From: Liriodendron chinense
Taxonomy: Eukaryota > Streptophyta > Magnoliopsida > Magnoliales > Magnoliaceae
Length of the DNA stretch: 64,000 nt
Assembly: GCA_003013855.2 (NCBI GenBank)
Contig: ML058526.1
Coordinates: 4,030,001 to 4,094,000 of the forward strand
Reading direction: 5' to 3'
Shown here in pieces: positions 11,942 to 21,698 of this stretch. Position 1 is the first letter of the stretch. Every line of letters begins with the position of its first letter. The notes beneath the pieces are model-generated. The model ran no database searches, was not told the DNA's origin, and worked only from the letters and a program-made list of their open reading frames with translations. A program made the translations under genes and the position numbers.

Positions 11942-11961
11942 TGGCGACTCCACTGGGGATA
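11942..11961 (+). promoter_or_regulatory. Primer binding site, tRNA-Arg type
   Basis: TGGCGACTCCACTGGGGATA lies three bases after the LTR end. It is complementary to the 3' end of a plant tRNA-Arg plus CCA with one or two mismatches, the primer reported for Ogre/Tat elements. The tRNA sequence is recalled, not compared here. Confidence 0.8.
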
Positions 11962-12230
11962 AGCTAGTCCCACTAGTCGTGATCCGACTTGAAAAATAGA
12001 ATCCTTCATATACTTGAAAGTCATTAACCCTCATACAATCTCATCTGCATAGCATTCCACCCAAAACAAACAAAAAAAATAGAAGATCCCAAAACAAAAA
12101 AAAAAAAATAGAAAATCCCAAAACCCAAAAAGAGTAGAGTATAGTCTTCACCATTGCGCCTCCTCGGGCTCAACGTACGCAGAGACAACTTCCCTTCCGC
12201 AGCATAATCCGCACTCGGGCTCAACAAGCC

Positions 12231-14363
12231 ATGTCCGACGACGAAGAAGAAACTCGTCTCTTCCCTGCTCTTGAGATGACCGAAGCGCAACCTCCAGCGC
12301 AACAGCCCATTGATAATACACCAATCATACAAGAATTGGCACAAGGAGTGAGAGTAATGCAAGAAATGCTCTTGCAATTCATGCAAGCACAAGCCACCGC
12401 AGCAGCCAACAATCAGGTTAGCCCAGTTCAGCAATCTCAGCAACCATGCCGGACCCTTCCGGCCTCCAGTTCAAATCAAGCACAACCATCGGAGTCTGCC
12501 CAAGACTACCGACAGCAGCCATCTCAGCCCTTCGCTACGGGGCATCCTTCTCAATATCATCCTGCGACGACAAGGCCATCTCAGAGCACTTCCGTTGCAG
12601 GAACATCCAGTCAGCTTCCAGTCAATCTTGCAAACAACAATCTCAGTAGATCTCAGCATGTCCCCGCCGATGAGACACCTTTTCAATTCCAGCACATCCC
12701 CGCCGATGGGATTTCAATTCAATTTCCAGCAACAGGGATAGCACTGGCGAATGCCCACAACGGGGGTCAGTGTCAAGCCCACATCAATCAGCGGACAGTG
12801 GCGAATACCCAACAAGGGGGTCACTTCCTAGCATCTCAGCCTCCTGCAAACAGGAGCACTTTTCAATTCCAGCACATCCCCGCCGATGGGATTCCAGTTA
12901 ATTTCCAGCAATCTTCAATTCAGCAAAATCCAGTTAATTTTCAGCAATCTTCAATTCAGCAAAATCCAGTCAATTTCCAGCAAGTTCCAGTTCAACCTTC
13001 AGTACAGTCTCCAGTTCAGTTACCATCATTTCAAGCACAAGTTCATCAGAATCCAGTTCAGTCATCAAACCAATTTCAGCAACCCGCAGTTGCTTTTCAG
13101 CAAGCCCATAGGGTCGAAGACATCGACCACTATGCCGAAGAAGAACGTGCCTTACTCCAGGAGGCACCAGTCGCTCGAACAGATCACTCAGGACTGGACG
13201 AGTTGTGGGAGCAGTTCCAGATCTTGCAAAATCAGCTTCAGCGACAGCAAGGAATTGATCTACCTTCGACCAAGTTCAGAGACTTGTGTCTTTTCCCAGA
13301 TGCTCAAGTACCTCAAAACTTTGAGGTTCCAAAATTCAAAAGATACGATGGCAGCGATTGTCCCACAACACATCTCAAGGCCTTCTGTGGAGAGCTGAGT
13401 GCAATCTCAGGAAATGAAGGGGCCCTCATTCGCTTGTTCCAAAAATCTCTGAAGGGCAATGCCCTAGATTGGTACACTTCATTGGACTGCCACCGCATCA
13501 GGACATGGGAACAGCTTTCCCAGGCTTTCGTCGACAGATTCGCGTACAATCTCAACATGGCACCCAGAAGAGCCGACCTCGCAGCTCTCAGGCAAAGGAG
13601 TGATGAAACACTATCAGCTTATGTGGGTCGTTGGCGGGCTATGGCAGCTCGAATGCGAACGCCTATCGACGACGAAGAACAAATCTCCATGATTGTTCAT
13701 TCAACATATCCAGGCATATCCGGGTATCTCATCTTGCATCCATATGCGAATTTCTCACAATTGATCCGTGCTGGAGAGCAAGTCGAAGCAGGAATCCGGG
13801 CCGGGACAATCTCCCCATGGCCTCATCAGGCCACCCCAGTCAAGAGGAACAGAGTGGAAGGAAGACCTATCGGGCATGGAAATGGAAACCGCAGTGGTTC
13901 TCCTCCCCGCCCAACAGAGGTAAACAACATCAATACCACTGCTTAAGGAAATTAACATGCTCCCCCACAGGGACATCAACAGTATCAGCAGAATCAAGTT
14001 CAGCATCAGCCTCAGCGGTATCAGCCACAACCAAATCCTCAGCCACAACCACCTCGACAATAGCAGCAGTTCAGAGGAAACGGCCAATACTCATACCAGA
14101 ACAGGCAGAATTACAGGGAGTCCAGGAAGTTCATTCCACTCAGTCAACCACTTAGTCAAATCATGACTACGCTGGTACAAAAGCAGTTACTCACTCTGGT
14201 GACACCTAGGCCTCCTCCTTATCCTTTGCCACCAAACTACCGAGAAAATGAGTATTGCGCCTATCATCAAGGACGTGGCCACGCCACTGATCGATGCTAT
14301 ACTTTGAAGAATTCCATACAAGACCTGATTGATGACCGCAAGATCGTTATCTCGGTCCCTTGA
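12231..14363 (+). pseudogene. gag: Tat gag, with four premature stops
   Basis: Structural protein that packages the element RNA. The start ATG lies 270 bp after the PBS. The N-terminal ~350 residues are Gln/Pro/Ser-rich and include near-repeats such as FQQSSIQQNPVN. A retrotransposon gag core follows from about residue 365 to 510 (VPKFKRYDGSDCP, WYTSLD, LRQRSDETLSAYVGRWRAMA). After a Gln-rich linker there is a zinc-knuckle-like CAYHQGRGHATDRC near 14256-14297. One frame runs through the whole region, but TAA at 13944 and 13953, TAG at 14061 and TGA at 14361 interrupt it. All four read as C-to-T changes of CAA, CAG or CGA, and the first three fall in a Gln-rich stretch, which fits. The same frame continues into the protease. 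Confidence 0.85.
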
Positions 14364-16901
14364 ACTTCTCCAGCAGCTTCCACCAACATCCTTCAGAATC
14401 CTCTGCCTCAGCATCCAACGGACCCCAGTTCGTCTCGTGGCCCTGCAGTCAATAGTATAGAAGAAGGGGACCATCTCGATCGCTTCTTCTCCCCCATCCA
14501 ATCCATTCATGCCTACACCTATGGGCCGACAAATCCTCCTCCAATCTTGCAAGGGGCAGGTCCCTTTCTTCCTTCAATCTCCGAGCCAGTAGTACTCGAA
14601 GGAGCACCTCCATATGATATACCAGTTGTTCAAGGGGCACCTTACAACCATTCAAGCTGGGAACCAGTCGTCCTGGAAGGAGCACAATCATACATCGAGC
14701 CCACATACGAACCTGTCATCTTGCAAAGTGCAACTCAAGAACAATCCAATCCGCAATGGAAGGATTATACTCATCAACAGCAAGAGCCCGTTGTCTTGGA
14801 AGGAGCTCCTCCAATTGAGCCAGTCATATTGCAAGGGGCAAACCCCGGAGGCGTGACAATCACACTACGGCAGCTGGGACGAACAGAGAAACCTCCTGCC
14901 ATATCAAGAGGACCAGTATTCATTCTATGGGAGCCTCCTGCCCCAGGAACAGTAGAGCCAGGACCACGAGCTTATGTGGTCTATGAAGACAAGCCTCGAT
15001 ATTACCCCTTCAGCACAGGCAACAATGTAGTCCTCAAGGCAAAAACTCCATACGAGGAAGATCTGGTACCCACACCAACACCGTTGCAAGAACCGGTGGT
15101 CCTAGAAGGCAAAAGGGAGGAAAACTACAAAGAGGTTCCATGGCACTATCCAGAGTGTGCGGAAGTGGGGAACATGAATCCCAATGGGCGTTGCATCCGA
15201 AGCGATAATCAGAACAGAGGAGATCCTAAAGGCGCCCTTTCAGGCCTCGGCAATAAAAATGAAGCCGCATACGATGTGGCGAATCAGCTCAAGTCAATCC
15301 CTGCACAAATCTCAGTATGGGAGTTACTCTGTACATCTCGCATACACCGAGAAATGTTTGCCAAGACCTTGAACGATGCTCACGTCTCCTCTGATACGGC
15401 ACCAGAAATGATAGCTTTGATGATTGGACAACTCCTGGCTCCGCGCGCCATCACCTTCACAGATAACGAGTTGCCATCAGAAGGACGTGATCACGGGCGA
15501 TCCCTCGACATAGCCTTACGATACAAGGACCTCTGTGTTCCGCTGGTCCTTATCGATAATGGCTCAAGCTTAAATGTCTGCCCACTCAAGACTGCAGAAC
15601 GTCTGGGAATCAGTCCTTCTTCATTCCGTCCCAGCACTATATGTGTCAGAGCATTCGACAACACCCGCCGATCAGTGGAAGGGGAGGTCGACATAGAGGT
15701 ACAGATAGGTCCGGAAGTCTCTACCATCACATTCCAAATCCTGGATATATCAGCCTCTTTCAACATGTTGCTCGGACGACCGTGGCTGCACAAGGTTGGA
15801 GCTGTGCCATCAACCCTGCATCAACGAGTAAAGTATATCTGTGGAAATCAAGTGATCTCTATCCATGCAGAGAAGGAGCTCATCATTCCTTCCAATGCTG
15901 CTGCCACTGAACCAGACATCCCTGTCATCGATATCCAGCACTCTGAAGAAGACATCCCGTTTCATAGTTTCGAATTCGAGACTGTGAACTCTATCGCCAA
16001 TCCAGAACCGATAAGGGTGGACCGTGTCTTTTCACCAGCAGAACGTCTGAGTCTCAAATACCGAATGAAGAATCATTTCAAGTCTAGAAAGGTACCGCTG
16101 ATATACAACCAACGCAAATGGGGACTCGGATACAGGGCAACCTTCATGGACAAAAAGAGGAAGAAATTTCGGTGCTCACCCATCCAATTCGTCAAGCCAG
16201 GAGAACCTTGCAAAGATCCAGGAGGGAATCAACCGACTGCACTACACAAAGGCCTCCCGATGAGCCTAGTTTGGGCCACGTGGCCCCCCATTCGATGGGA
16301 TCAGATTCTCGAACCATCTAAGCCTCCAAATGAAGAAGGAGATGATGAAGACGAAGAAGGAAGTCAAATACAACAGCTTCAGGACCAGGTTACTCTGACA
16401 CCTGCTCCCAACCAGGGGCACAACTTGCCCACTTCTCTCAACCAGGGGCACAACCTGCCCACTTCAATCAGTAAGGGGCACAACTCGCCCATCTCAGTAC
16501 CAATTAGCAAGGGGCACGACTTGCCCATCTCTGCAAAGTCAACATCATCAATCATCAGCCAGGGGCAGAAGCAGCCCATCTATTGGACCAAGAAAGGGAA
16601 GTGGCCAGCCCTAGATTGGTTTGATGTCCAGATTCTAAACTTGTGTCTAGCTGTGGACCCAGACGAACTGCAATGCGAAGTAAGTGACCCGGGAGGGACT
16701 GAGTGCGACTCAGATCTCGAACCCGACCAGCAAGAAGTCATGGTCATTGGGCCAGACCATGACTCTTCGCCCAAATCATCAACCCCCACCTCTTCAGGGG
16801 AGGAAGTGCGGGGTCCTGAATGGTCATCCGTTCCCCTAACTTTTGAATCAGCCAAAGAGCCATCTGAGGGCTCTGGCTTCCAAAAAAAAATGCCTGTTTA
16901 A
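14364..16901 (+). CDS. pro: Tat protease region (same frame as gag)
   Basis: Open from just after the TGA at 14361 to TAA at 16899; first ATG at 14547. The aspartic protease active site reads LIDNGSSLNVCP with the catalytic Asp near 15555 (residue 337 counted from 14547), and a second conserved phrase FNMLLGRPWLH lies about 65 residues later. Before it are repeated EPVVLEGAPP / PVILQGA modules (14587-14850). After it are four GHNLPTS-like modules (~16390-16530) and an acidic tail. The protease would cut the gag-pol polyprotein. The region is long because of these low-complexity linkers, and no internal stop is present. Activity depends on read-through of the upstream stops. Confidence 0.85.
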   Translation, partial: TSPAASTNILQNPLPQHPTDPSSSRGPAVNSIEEGDHLDRFFSPIQSIHAYTYGPTNPPPILQGAGPFLPSISEPVVLEGAPPYDIPVVQGAPYNHSSWEPVVLEGAQSYIEPTYEPVILQSATQEQSNPQWKDYTHQQQEPVVLEGAPPIEPVILQGANPGGVTITLRQLGRTEKPPAISRGPVFILWEPPAPGTVEPGPRAYVVYEDKPRYYPFSTGNNVVLKAKTPYEEDLVPTPTPLQEPVVLEGKREENYKEVPWHYPECAEVGNMNPNGRCIRSDNQNRGDPKGALSGLGNKNEAAYDVANQLKSIPAQISVWELLCTSRIHREMFAKTLNDAHVSSDTAPEMIALMIGQLLAPRAITFTDNELPSEGRDHGRSLDIALRYKDLCVPLVLIDNGSSLNVCPLKTAERLGISPSSFRPSTICVRAFDNTRRSVEGEVDIEVQIGPEVSTITFQILDISASFNMLLGRPWLHKVGAVPSTLHQRVKYICGNQVISIHAEKELIIPSNAAATEPDIPVIDIQHSEEDIPFHSFEFETVNSIANPEPIRVDRVFSPAERLSLKYRMKNHFKSRKVPLIYNQRKWGLGYRATFMDKKRKKFRCSPIQFVKPGEPCKDPGGNQPTALHKGLPMSLVWATWPPIRWDQILEPSKPPNEEGDDEDEEGSQIQQLQDQVTLTPAPNQGHNLPTSLNQGHNLPTSISKGHNSPISVPISKGHDLPISAKSTSSIISQGQKQPIYWTKKGKWPALDWFDVQILNLCLAVDPDELQCEVSDPGGTECDSDLEPDQQEVMVIGPDHDSSPKSSTPTSSGEEVRGPEWSSVPLTFESAKEPSEGSGFQKKMPV

Positions 16902-17085
16902 GCAGCGACCAGAACTTTGGAACAAGTTGGGCTCAATCATGGTCTGCAATGCCTGCTTGTTCAAAGTCCCACGAATTTCGAAAATCCAAAAAATCAAAAA
17001 CTTTTAAAAGCCAAAAACATCTAGCATTTCAAATTCAGAAAAATCTCAAAAACCAAAAAATATTTCTTTTCCTGCATTCAATAGT
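16902..17085 (+). other. Gap between protease and RT frames; possible intron or frameshift zone
   Basis: The RT frame is +1 relative to gag-protease and opens after a stop at 17005. A pyrimidine-rich TTTCTTTTCCTGCATTCAATAG ends at 17084, a good 3' splice site, and RT sequence follows directly. Ogre elements are known to splice an intron between protease and RT, so this may be the counterpart. I could not settle on a donor. Confidence 0.4.
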
Positions 17086-18158
17086 GTGCCAAGTTTGTCT
17101 AAAGAGTCGCATGAGTTTGAAGTTGAATCATATGATTTCGACATCGAATTAGACTTCGAGCTCATGGGTCTGGACGAAGCTCGGGATGAGGAAGATGATG
17201 ATCTGGCTCCCAAACTAGAGGATCTCCTCAAAAAGTTCGAATCTAAAGCCAATGTTGTAGCCGATGATTTTGAGATAGTAAACTTGGGGACGCCTGAGAT
17301 CCCTAGGGAAGTACGCATTGGAAAATCGTTGCCACCTGAGATGAAACAGAAAATGATAGAGTTCCTAGCTCCAAGATTGTCCAACTTTGCGTTCTCATAT
17401 GAAGACATGCCGGGGCTCGATGAAGAGCTCGTTGTACACCATCTGCCAACCAAGGCAGATATGAAGCCAGTGAAGCAGAAACTTCGAAGAATGAAGCCAG
17501 AATGGGCTCTGAAAGTCCGAGATGAAGTCATCAAGCAATACAACGCGGGATTCTTGGTAGTCTCCAACTACCCTGAATGGCTCGCCAACATCGTGCCAGT
17601 ACCAAAGAAGGACGGCAAGGTTCGAATGTGCATCGACTTCCGAGATCTCAACAAAGCCAGTCCTAAAGATGACTTCCCTTTGCCACATATCGACACTCTG
17701 GTCGACAACACTGCTGGATACAAGATCTTCTCATTCATGGACGGGTTCTCAGGTTACAATCAGATCAAGATGGCCATCGAAGATCGCGAGAAGACATCGT
17801 TCATCACTCCCTGGGGAACCTTCTGTTACAGGGTAATGCCGTTCGGTCTGAAGAACGCAGGAGCAACATATCAGCGAGCAATGACAGCACTATTCCACGA
17901 CATGTGAACAAAGAGCTCGAAGTATATGTGGACGACATGATCGTCAACTCTCACACAATTGAAGGACACTTTGAAGATCTGAAGAAGTTATTCAACAGAT
18001 TAGAAAAGTACAAGCTCCGTCTCAACCCTCAGAAATGTGTCTTCGGTGCAATGGGAGGTAAGCTCCTCGGCTTTATGGTGAGCGAGGATGGCATCAGGGT
18101 CGACGAGACCAAAACCAGAGCAATCATCGAGATGCCCCCTCCTAGAACAGAGAAATAA
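17086..18158 (+). pseudogene. pol: Tat reverse transcriptase, one frameshift
   Basis: Copies element RNA into cDNA. Visible motifs are VPKKDGKVRMCIDFRDLNKA, DGFSGYNQIKMA, RVMPFGLKNAGATYQR and the catalytic YVDDMIV. The frame breaks at about 17904, between the MTALFHDM phrase and KELEVYVDD, through a small indel. The second part is open to TAA at 18156, which stands where the family normally continues and is explained by CAA-to-TAA. The domain is otherwise complete, ending in the thumb region with KLLGFMVSEDGIRVD. Confidence 0.9.
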
Positions 18159-18735
18159 ATTCGTGGCTTCCTCGGCAGAATTCAATACATCAGTCGCTTC
18201 ATCTCACAGCTCACACCTATCTGTGAGCCCATATTCAAGCTCCTTCGGAAGAACGTCCCAAAAGAATGGAATGATGATTGCCAAGTCGCTTTCGACCGCA
18301 TCAAGAGATATCTCATGAATCCTCCAGTCCTAGTGCCGCCCACTCCCAGACGACCACTATTGTTATACATCTCAGTAGCAGCAGAAGCCATCGGCTGTGT
18401 CCTCGGCCAGCACGACGAAACCGGGAAGAAGGAACAAGCAATATATTATTTGAGCCGAAAGTTCACTGACTACGAGACCAGGTATTCCCCGATCGAGAAG
18501 ACTTGCCTCGCCCTAGTCTGGGCAACTCAGCGACTCCGTCAATACATGATTGCATTCCCTATTCTCCTCCTCGCTCACATGGATCCGCTCAAGTACCTGT
18601 TCGAGAAGCCGGCACTCATTGGAAGGATAGCTAAATGGCAGCTACTCTTGTCTGAGTTCGACATCACCTATGTCACTCAGAAGGCAATCAAGGGACAGGC
18701 CCTCGCCGATCATCTGGCGGCCCATTCCCTCCTGG
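18159..18735 (+). pseudogene. pol: Tat first RNase H, degenerate active site
   Basis: Continues the RT frame after the stop at 18156. The domain has the Ty3 connection and RNase H landmarks: AFDRIKRYL, YYLSRKFTDYETRYSPIEK, CLALVWATQRLRQYM and GQALADHLA. The position of the usual first catalytic Asp (TDAS in other Ty3 elements) reads ISVAAEAIG, with no Asp. Loss of function of this first domain is a known feature of the Tat clade, where a second RNase H has taken over. Confidence 0.85.
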
Positions 18736-19427
18736 ATTATCAACCGCTTAAGACATTCTTCCCTGATGAAGATCTCTTGCTCATTGAAGAAGAAGAAAAG
18801 AAGAAAGGTGAGTGGACGTTATTCTTCGACAGCGCATCAAACTCTAAAGGGAGTGGTATTGGAGCAATCCTCTACTCTCCAGATGACGTCCCTATTCCTA
18901 TCTCAAGGCGCATAGCATTCGAGTGCACCAACAACATGGCAGAGTATGAAGCATGCATCGCTGGCTTAAGAGAAGCCATAATCTTGGGCGTCAAGAAGCT
19001 ACGAGTATTTGGAGACTCACAGCTTATCGTCAATCAGGCCAATGGCGAATGGAAAACCAAGGACGAGAAGTTGATACCATATCATGTGTATCTTGAAAAT
19101 CTGATCGAAGAATTTAAAGAAGTCACCTTCTCATACATGCCCAGAGCCAAGAACCAGTTTGCAGATGCTCTCGCCACACTCGCATCAATGCTCGAGATCC
19201 CGAAAGGAGTTTCAGAATGGGAGCTCATAGTCGAAGTTCAAGATGAACCTGCTTTTTGCCTGCAAATAGAAGAAGCCGAAGCTGTCCCTGACAAACCCTG
19301 GTATGCCGACATCAAGCAATATCTCAAAACCCGGGAGTATCCAGAGTCAGCAACAGCGACAGATCACCGAACCATTCAGCGTTTGGCCGGCCAATTCACC
19401 ATCAGTGGCGAAGTTCTTTACAAGTGA
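18736..19427 (+). CDS. pol: Tat second (archaeal-type) RNase H
   Basis: In frame with the first RNase H after an acidic linker rich in Glu and Lys. Catalytic residues are visible in order: Asp in LFFDSASN, Glu in NNMAEYEACIAGL, Asp in VFGDSQLIVNQ and Asp in NQFADALATLAS. This domain, joined behind the ordinary RNase H, is diagnostic of the Tat clade of plant Ty3 retrotransposons and would degrade RNA in the RNA-DNA hybrid. The frame ends in TGA at 19425 after GEVLYK, where related proteins read straight on, consistent with CGA-to-TGA. Confidence 0.9.
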
Positions 19428-20549
19428 TCTTATAATCACATCCTCCTTCGATGCGTCGACGAAACAGAAGCTGCAAAGATCATGAAAGAAATACACGAAG
19501 GAATCTGTGACCCACACATGAATGGGCACATGATGGCAAAGAAGATTCTACGACTCGGCTACTATTGGCTCACCATGGAGACAGATTGTTGCCAGCACGT
19601 CAGAAAATGCTTCAAGTGTCAGGAGCATGCAAATCAAATCCATGCCCCATCATCAGAGTTATACAACCTGACCACCCCTTGGCCCTTCTCCATGTGGAGA
19701 CTCGACATCATCGGCAAGATCAGTCCCAAAGCATTAAATGGTCATGAGTACATACTTGTGGCAGTCGATTACTTCACCAAGTGGGTTGAGGCAGCCTCCT
19801 ACACCACAATTGCAGCATCTCAGGTGATCAAATTCATGAAGAACAACATCATATGCCGGTATGGAATCCCTAATGCTATCATCACAGATAATGGGACCCC
19901 GTTCGTCAACAAGAAGATGGATGACTTCCTCAGCAAATTCAAGATCCAACGTCATCGATCAAGCCCCTACCGTCCCCAGATGAATGGTGGGGTAGAAGCC
20001 GCAAACAAGACAATCGTCAGGATACTCGAGAAGATGGTCGTGACCTATCGAGATTGGTCAGATATGCTCCCATATGCACTTTGGGCCTATCGAACGTCTG
20101 TACGGTCTGCTACGGGCGTTACTCCTTTCGAGCTTACTTATGGAATGGAAGCAGTTCTACCAGTCGAAGTAGAAATACCATCACTACGGGTGTTATTAGA
20201 AAGCGGAATTGAAGAAGGAGAATGGCAACGGGCCAGATTCGATCAGTTGTAGCTAGCAGATGAAAAACATATGCGTGCACTAAGTCATTCACAGTGCTAT
20301 CAAAAAAGGATCGCTCGGGCTTACAACAAGAGAGTCCGAAAAAGAAGTTTCAAGGTAGACGACATGGTTATGAAGAAGATTCTACCGTCGCACCTTCCGG
20401 ACCCTAGAGGAAAGTTCAAACCCTCATGGGACGGGCCACTGATCGTCAGAGAAGTACTTCCCGGAGGCGCCCTCAGACTCACCAGCATGAGAGGGGTGGA
20501 TCTTCCTGAGCCAACCAACGCCGACAACGTGAAGATCTTTCACGGGTAA
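19428..20549 (+). pseudogene. pol: Tat integrase, one premature stop
   Basis: Inserts the cDNA into the genome. The zinc-binding HHCC motif is present (HEGICDPHMNGH ... CFKCQEH). The catalytic core shows Asp in WRLDIIGK, Asp in AIITDNGTPF and Glu in RPQMNGGVEAANKTI, so DDE is complete. TAG at 20250 interrupts the C-terminal domain just before LADEKHMRALSH and reads as CAG-to-TAG. The remainder (GKFKPSWDGPLIVREVLPGGALRL) is the usual DNA-binding tail and ends with TAA just after 20549. No chromodomain follows, as expected outside chromoviruses. Confidence 0.9.
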
Positions 20550-20551
20550 GT

Positions 20552-21020
20552 TATTCTGACCTTATCAAAGGTTACTTTAATAGTGCTGAAGTCAAGAGGT
20601 CAAAGCTAAGATCTCTGAGAAATCATTTCCGTCTACCAACAAGTGTTTTAAATAAGGGGATTCAAAAAGAGGAAAATACAAAAAAAAGGGGGGGAATTCA
20701 AAAGGAAAAGACAAAAAAAAGGAGAGAAAAGGAATATAAAAGAAAAAAAAAGAAGAGAAGAAAAGAGAAAGAAAAAGGGAAGCCAAAGCAAGGCACCCAA
20801 GAGAAAAAAAATCAGTCCAAGAAGAAACACATCCATCCATCCATCCACCTCAGAAGGGTCTTTAGCAAAGACCGACAGCTCTATTATCGTAACTCAGGAT
20901 AAGGGCTGAAAGACTACCATCGGCCGGCAACGACGGATTCCCGACCTCTAGCCGCCGCAGTTACCCAGAGATCCAGAAAGAAAAAAAAAAGAGAAAAAAT
21001 GTGTGCCTAAACAAAGAGGG
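20552..21020. other. Start of the long untranslated region after pol
   Basis: Purine-rich, with A/G-rich tracts at ~20650-20820 and no plausible protein. A TCCATCCATCCATCC run lies near 20830. Confidence 0.6.
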
Positions 21021-21236
21021 CGGAGTGAAAACCCGAAAGGGCGCTCCGAGTAAAAACAGTGGGCATACAGCGGACTTGGTGAAAACCTGAAAGGGCGCCA
21101 AGGGTAAAAACAGCATAGCTGCCAAGGGGCAGGCAAGATCAAACACCCGGGACGTGGTGAAAACCCGAAAGGGCGCCACGGGCAAAAATGACGGGAAAAG
21201 GCCGGCTGTGGTGAAAACTCGAAAGAGCGCTGCAGG
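21021..21236 (+). ncRNA. Four tandem covarying hairpins with GAAA tetraloops
   Basis: Each unit has an outer stem, a 5' internal loop TGAAAA, an inner 3-bp stem closed by GAAA, a 3' internal loop CG and the other arm of the outer stem. Outer stems are CGGAG/CTCCG (21021-21048), CTTGG/CCAAG (21075-21102), CGTGG/CCACG (21153-21180) and CTGTGG/CTGCAG (21206-21235, two G-U pairs). Inner stems are CCC/GGG, CCT/GGG, CCC/GGG and CTC/GAG. Stems change while loops stay fixed, so base pairing appears to be selected. Each is followed by an AAAAA-containing phrase such as GGGTAAAAACAG. It lies on the element RNA about 470 bp after integrase. Function unknown; packaging, export or translation signals are possibilities. 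Confidence 0.75.
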
Positions 21237-21698
21237 CAAAAATGGCTCGAATGAAAAAAGAAAAAAGAAAAATAAAATAAAAGTGCAGGTACCAAGAAGT
21301 CAGACGATCCAGATCGGTTCGAGCAGTTACAGTTCAAGAACAAGAAGAAGTACAGTCAGGAGCGAAGAACTCTACAAATTCTGACAATCTCAAGAAGCAA
21401 CAGTTTTCATTGCCTACACCTCTAGGGAACCAAAGGATCAAGCAAGTCAAATCTCGAGACATCGGTCAAAGCATTGGCTGAGCCCCAGTTCTGATTCCTA
21501 TATCCCGACACAAAATCCGGATACACACTCACAAGACAACTCATGGCACAGTAGATTTTCAAACAGTTTTCTTTTCAATTAAATGCATCATATTTCTTTT
21601 ACACATATCATATCATCTTTTTCAAAAAAAAAATATACAAAAAAATGCATCATCATCAATCATATATGCAAAAAAGAATGTGCAGGTGGCCAACACAA
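21237..21698. other. Spacer between the hairpin array and the antisense genes
   Basis: No coding sequence seen. A/T-rich near 21590-21670 with oligo-A tracts. On the minus strand this would hold the 3' end and polyadenylation region of the antisense gene. Confidence 0.5.

Noticed and set aside
12024..12443. Minus-strand open frames over the gag start
   Set aside because: Shadows of the gag frame; composition is explained by the sense codons.
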